Source: Pseudomonadota bacterium (GTDB taxonomy: Bacteria > Pseudomonadota > Gammaproteobacteria > Burkholderiales > Casimicrobiaceae). Taken from it: a DNA stretch of 64,000 nt. Where the stretch lies: positions 1 to 64,000 of the forward strand of contig JAFEDD010000044.1 in the NCBI GenBank assembly GCA_018241765.1, read 5' to 3'. The notes under the pieces were generated by a model. That model made no database searches. It was not told the DNA's origin and saw nothing but the letters and a program-made list of their open reading frames with translations. This document shows, piece after piece, positions 60,207 to 64,000 of this stretch. The stretch's first letter is position 1. Each line of letters starts with the position of its first letter. A program made the translations under genes and the position numbers.

Positions 60207-61679
60207 GTGACCGCGTCATCATTGGCTGCGCTGCCCTTTGAGCTTGCGCAGGAGTACGGCGTGCTGCCGATCGCCGACGAGGCTGGCGCGCTCGTCGTCG
60301 CCGCCGCACCGCACATGAGTGTGGCCACGCTGGCCGCCGCGCGGCAGCGCCTTGGACGTGCGTTGCGAACGCAGCCGGTCACGGCGGAAGCGTTTCGTGC
60401 GCTGTTGACCGAACACTATGCCCGCCGTGCCGCACCGATGCCTGCCGGCACCAGCAGCCCGACGACGTCATCGTTGCCGGCGCATGGTCCCGATCTGCTG
60501 TCCACTGCCACCGGCGATGACGATGCGCCGGCCGTTCGTCTGGTCAGCGAGCTGATGCGTGACGCGCTGGCGGCGGGGGCCTCCGACATTCATCTCGACG
60601 CGACCGAGCGCGGTGGACGTGTCCGCTTTCGCATCGACGGCGTGCTCGGTGACGTTCGCGAAACCGACGCGGCCACACACGCGGCGCTGATCGCGCGCTG
60701 CAAGGTGATGGCGACGCTCGACATTGCCGAGCGTCGCCTGCCACAGGATGGCCGGCTCGCGGTCAACCTCGGAGGTCATCGGGTCGACGTCCGTGTCGCC
60801 ACGCTGCCCACGCAGCACGGCGAGCGTGCCGTGCTGCGCTTGCTCGACACCTCGGCGGCAAGGCTCGATCTCGCCGCCCTCGGGCTCGATGCGAAGACGC
60901 TCGCGGCGTTGCGCGACGCCGTGCGCCTGCCGCATGGCCTCGTGTTGGTGACCGGCCCCACCGGCTCCGGCAAAACGACGACGCTCTATGCCGCGGTCAG
61001 CGAGATCGATCGTGAACGGCTCAACGTGGTCAGCGTGGAAGACCCCGTCGAATATGCGTTGGACCGCGTAGCGCAGACACAGGTCAACCCGCGCATCGAA
61101 CTCAGCTTCGCGCGCGCCCTGCGCTCGATCCTCCGTCACGACCCTGACGTCATCATCGTCGGTGAGATCCGTGACCGTGAAACCGCGGAAATCGCGATTC
61201 AGGCGAGCCTCACGGGGCATCTGGTGCTGGCGTCTCTGCACACCAACACGGCCGGGGCGGCCATCACGCGACTGGCCGACATGGGCATCGAGCGCTACCT
61301 GATCGCCTCGTCGCTGCGCGGCGTGCTGGCGCAGCGGTTGGTGCGCCGGCTGTGTCCGCGCTGCCGCAAGCCGCATCCGGTCGATGCCGTGGATGCGGCG
61401 CGGCTGACCGCTCATGGCATTCACGGCGTGGCGACACTCTTCGACGCGATCGGCTGCGATGCCTGCGGCGGCAGCGGTTACCGCGGTCGCACAGGGCTCT
61501 ATCGCTGGCTGCCCAGTGGGCCGGACATGGCCTACGCCATCCACTCGGGGCAGACGGACACGGAGCTCGAAGCGCTCGCCGAAGGCGCTGGCTGGTCGAC
61601 GCTTGCGGGCGGTGCCGGACCGGTGCTTGCGGATGGCACCACCACACTCGCCGAAGTGTTGCGCGTGGTGACGCTGTGA
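60207..61679 (+). CDS. gspE: Type II secretion system ATPase GspE
   Basis: GspE powers pseudopilus assembly from the cytoplasmic face. The protein is 490 aa from GTG 60207, which has GGAGG five bases upstream; GTG 60201 overlaps that site and is less likely. Walker A is GPTGSGKTT (about 250-258), followed by VEDPVEYALDRVAQTQVN, the Asp box IVGEIRDRETAEIA, the His box LASLHTNTA, and a zinc tetracysteine CPRC...CDAC typical of GspE/PilB ATPases. Confidence 0.94.
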   Translation: MTASSLAALPFELAQEYGVLPIADEAGALVVAAAPHMSVATLAAARQRLGRALRTQPVTAEAFRALLTEHYARRAAPMPAGTSSPTTSSLPAHGPDLLSTATGDDDAPAVRLVSELMRDALAAGASDIHLDATERGGRVRFRIDGVLGDVRETDAATHAALIARCKVMATLDIAERRLPQDGRLAVNLGGHRVDVRVATLPTQHGERAVLRLLDTSAARLDLAALGLDAKTLAALRDAVRLPHGLVLVTGPTGSGKTTTLYAAVSEIDRERLNVVSVEDPVEYALDRVAQTQVNPRIELSFARALRSILRHDPDVIIVGEIRDRETAEIAIQASLTGHLVLASLHTNTAGAAITRLADMGIERYLIASSLRGVLAQRLVRRLCPRCRKPHPVDAVDAARLTAHGIHGVATLFDAIGCDACGGSGYRGRTGLYRWLPSGPDMAYAIHSGQTDTELEALAEGAGWSTLAGGAGPVLADGTTTLAEVLRVVTL

Positions 61680-61707
61680 TGCCGCCGTATGCCGTGGTGA
61701 GGCCCTG

Positions 61708-62892
61708 ATGCGCTTTGCCTATGAAGCCGTCGATGCCGACGGCCAGCGCGCACGCGGTCAACTGCAAGCCGCTGATGAGCGCGCGGCATTGCGAGCGCTC
61801 GCCGCGCGTGGTTTGACGGCGCTCAGTCTCGCCGAGCAGTCCGAACCGCTGGCAACGAATGCGCATCGCCGCATCGGCGGCGCTGACCGTGCCCTCACCG
61901 TCCGCCAACTCGCCGGGTTGATCGAAGGCGGCGTCACCCTGCCCGATGCGCTGCGTTCGGTGGCGCAGAGCGGCACCCATGCCGCCGTGACGCGGGAGCT
62001 GACAGCAGTGCACGCGGCGCTCGATGCCGGCGAACCGCTCGATCGCGCGTTCGCGCGGGCCCCGAGACTCTGGCCGGCCGTCGAGCGGCAAGTGGTGGTC
62101 GCGGGCGCCGAGGCGGGTGACCTCGCGCGGGTGCTGAGCCGCCTCGCCGATCACCTCGAAGAGCGAGATGCGCTGCGCGGCCGCCTGCTTGGCGCCATGA
62201 TCTATCCGGCGCTGGTCGGCGTCGTCGCGCTCGGCGTCATCATCGCGCTGTTGGTGTTCGTGATGCCGCAGATCGTCGCCGCCTTCGCGCAGACCCGGCA
62301 GCAACTGCCGTGGCTCACGCGCAGCCTGATCGCGCTCGCCGATCTGCTGCGCGGCGGCGGGGCATGGCTGACGCTCGCGGCCCTGGCGGTCGTCATCGTC
62401 GTGGCTGTCGCCTGGTTTCGTCGCCGCGGCATCGCCGTGCTGCGACGCCTTGCACTGATCGGGCCGTTGCTGCAAAGTGCCGATGAAGTGCGCCTTCTGA
62501 GTACGCTCGCGATGTTGGTCGAGAGCGCGGTGCCGTTGCCACGAGCGATGCAGGCAGCGGCGCTGACCGCGCGTATCCCCGACAACGCGCGCCGCCTGCA
62601 TGCGGCGCGGACGCTGATCGAGCGCGGCAGCGCCGTCACCGAGGCGTTCGCCGATGCCCAGGCGCTCGACGGCATGTCGCTTGAACTGCTGCGGCACGGC
62701 GAGGCCGTGGGCGGCGTGGCGGCCGCGTTTGCCAAGGCGGCGCAACTGAAGCGGCAGAGCCTGGAGCGACGATTGCAATGGTTTGCGACACTGGTCGAAC
62801 CGCTTCTGATTCTCGTGCTCGGTGGAATCGTCTTGCTGCTCGTGCTTGCCGTCATGCTGCCGATCGTCACACTCAATTCCGCGATCCGCTGA
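61708..62892 (+). CDS. gspF: Type II secretion system inner-membrane protein GspF
   Basis: GspF is the polytopic platform protein. The 394-aa protein has two GspF domains (about 60-185 and 265-385), three long hydrophobic segments (about 172-195, 225-243, 362-388), the start MRFAYEAVDADGQRARGQL, and ERLRGRLLGAMIYPALV-like RGRLLGAMIYPALV. It follows gspE by 28 bp. gspG and the other pseudopilin genes do not follow; the next gene is convergent. Confidence 0.94.
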   Translation: MRFAYEAVDADGQRARGQLQAADERAALRALAARGLTALSLAEQSEPLATNAHRRIGGADRALTVRQLAGLIEGGVTLPDALRSVAQSGTHAAVTRELTAVHAALDAGEPLDRAFARAPRLWPAVERQVVVAGAEAGDLARVLSRLADHLEERDALRGRLLGAMIYPALVGVVALGVIIALLVFVMPQIVAAFAQTRQQLPWLTRSLIALADLLRGGGAWLTLAALAVVIVVAVAWFRRRGIAVLRRLALIGPLLQSADEVRLLSTLAMLVESAVPLPRAMQAAALTARIPDNARRLHAARTLIERGSAVTEAFADAQALDGMSLELLRHGEAVGGVAAAFAKAAQLKRQSLERRLQWFATLVEPLLILVLGGIVLLLVLAVMLPIVTLNSAIR

Positions 62893-62954
62893 GCGCCGCC
62901 GGCTCGTTCGGCGTTTCGGCAGCGTTGCCGATCGCGCGGGTCACGATCGGGTTC

Positions 62955-63983
62955 CTACTCGCGATAGAAGCGATAGGGGATCTTTTCATTGCGGAATGGA
63001 TGCTCGTCGCGCACGTGGTGCGCGAGTGAAGCGTCGAGCAGGCGCTGGCCCGCCGTCAAGGCGTGATTCAACGTGTAATGCTGTGCGAGCATCCAGTCGA
63101 CCGCCTCGTTGCCGAGGAAGCAGCGTTCGTGACGGGTGCCGCGCACACTGCGATCGGCAACCCTGAACCCCGCTTCGCTGCGGATCACTGCGTAGAAATC
63201 CTCCAGCGACCACGCCGGCGGGAGTTGCGCCACCCGAAAGTAACCGCCGCCCGGACCAAACTCTGCCGCGCGATCGATGTGATAGATGAGATCGGCCGCC
63301 TGCAGCGCCTGCCCGATCGCGATCGCGCGTTCCCGGTCGACGCGCAACGCCCGTTCGAGCCACACGATCGCCTCATCGGCCTCGAAGCATTCCGGATGCG
63401 AGCGCAGGAGTTGGCTGCGATCGGCGATGGCCACGCCGCCCGAACGCTGCATGCGAAAGGCAAGCGCGCCAAGGTCGATGCCCGCGGCTTCGGCGGCCGC
63501 GATGCGCTGCGCCGCGCGGCCACCGCCGGTCTGTGCTGCGGCACGCAGGTACGGCGCAATGCGCCGGCTCATCGCGCTGGCGCCCTCGGTGGAGCCGGTC
63601 AGCGCAGCGAGCAGCGCTTCGCCAGTCGCCGCCCAACGCCATGGCGTGATGCGTGCAAAGGCATGCGCGGCACCCGCCTCGCGCGCCCACGTGGCAACCA
63701 CGGGATGCAGCCACTCGCATGCCGAGGCAATCACCGCAATCGATGCCGCTGGCGTGGTTTGCCGCACCCGCGTGCAGGCGTTGGCGAGGCGGACACCGCG
63801 TGCGCCGAGGCGCGCGAGGTCGAGCACCACGCCGAGCGGCATGCCGCCGGTGTCCTTGTTCAGTTTGCGTTGCAGATCGGCGGCATCGTCGAAGGCGTCG
63901 AGCGTCCCTTTCAGGGCATCCATGCTCGCGCGCATCAGCGCCAGCGTGACGGGGTTGTCGGAGAGCAGAAGAAGTCGCAGCAT
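62955..63983 (-). CDS. Protein with degenerate receiver-like domain and two DEP domains
   Basis: The 342-aa cytoplasmic protein has no close functional homologue I can name. Residues 1-115 look like a response-regulator receiver fold (LRLLLLSDNPVTL, VVLDLARLG, SIAVIAS) with possible acidic residues Asp9 and Asp55 but no conserved Lys near the end. Two DEP-like domains follow: about 175-251 (EADEAIVWLERAL...GGGYFRV) and about 265-341 (CFLGNEAVDWML...PYRFY). DEP domains are common in eukaryotic signalling proteins but uncommon in bacteria, where they may mediate membrane or protein contacts. It is convergent with gspF and its start lies 17 bp from the window end. Confidence 0.7.
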   Translation of the reverse strand: MLRLLLLSDNPVTLALMRASMDALKGTLDAFDDAADLQRKLNKDTGGMPLGVVLDLARLGARGVRLANACTRVRQTTPAASIAVIASACEWLHPVVATWAREAGAAHAFARITPWRWAATGEALLAALTGSTEGASAMSRRIAPYLRAAAQTGGGRAAQRIAAAEAAGIDLGALAFRMQRSGGVAIADRSQLLRSHPECFEADEAIVWLERALRVDRERAIAIGQALQAADLIYHIDRAAEFGPGGGYFRVAQLPPAWSLEDFYAVIRSEAGFRVADRSVRGTRHERCFLGNEAVDWMLAQHYTLNHALTAGQRLLDASLAHHVRDEHPFRNEKIPYRFYRE

Positions 63984-64000
63984 CGCGTGGTCCGGTGCAT

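Overview
The window is a dense, high-GC stretch of bacterial chromosome, almost certainly from a betaproteobacterium and probably Burkholderiales. The evidence is the rimP-nusA-infB-rbfA-truB operon behind a tRNA gene, the bamD/rluD/pgeF/relA block, a Bug-type (TctC) receptor, an RpfE-type protein next to recJ, and the glycolate oxidase layout. There is no prophage, transposase, integrase or CRISPR array. Most genes are housekeeping or metabolic; the unusual content lies mainly in the intergenic regions.

Layout. 1-6413: tRNA-Phe, a strong intrinsic terminator, then the translation/transcription operon rimP-nusA-infB-rbfA-truB. 6775-12253 (minus): DUF349 protein, RpfE-type protein, RecJ. 12351-19198: DinG-family helicase, BamD (minus), RluD, PgeF, RelA. 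19852-26887: Bug receptor, then a 2-hydroxyacid oxidation cluster (GlcD, D-lactate dehydrogenase-like flavoprotein, glutathione S-transferase, GlcE, GlcF). 27062-32898: TamA-TamB outer-membrane assembly pair. 32984-37267: hot-dog thioesterase, ThyA (minus), CsgG-like lipoprotein and a diguanylate cyclase with a periplasmic repeat domain. 37466-44065: acyl-CoA synthetase/DinB/GNAT operon (minus), S33 peptidase (plus), S9 peptidase (minus). 44325-49183: molybdenum-cofactor genes moeA, mobA and fdhD with a lipid kinase and a 2H phosphoesterase (minus), plus a small monooxygenase (plus). 49487-50074: RppH. 50111-56982 (minus): a ugp-like ABC importer operon ending in an EEP-family hydrolase and a predicted periplasmic propeller, then a Yip1-like membrane protein. 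57095-62892: YkgJ-type cysteine cluster protein, lipoprotein, and type II secretion GspD-GspE-GspF. 62955-63983 (minus): a protein with a degenerate receiver-like domain and two DEP domains.

Three kinds of interspersed repeat fill the larger gaps. (1) A palindromic element centred on GTCGAC occurs four times (near 6.67, 19.44, 34.39 and 49.29 kb); two copies are embedded in a 276-bp unit, each just downstream of a long plus-strand gene (truB, relA). (2) A very large hairpin occurs twice (37264-37427 and 46593-46774); its tip sequence is shared while its arms differ in sequence but remain self-complementary. (3) A REP-like inverted pair with a 26-bp tandem repeat lies at 44159-44297. A further recurring feature is a -10-like hexamer placed only 6-8 nt before the start codon, with no Shine-Dalgarno sequence, at dinG, relA, gspD, thyA, fdhD, the lipid kinase and the thioesterase. 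This suggests that leaderless transcripts are common in this organism.
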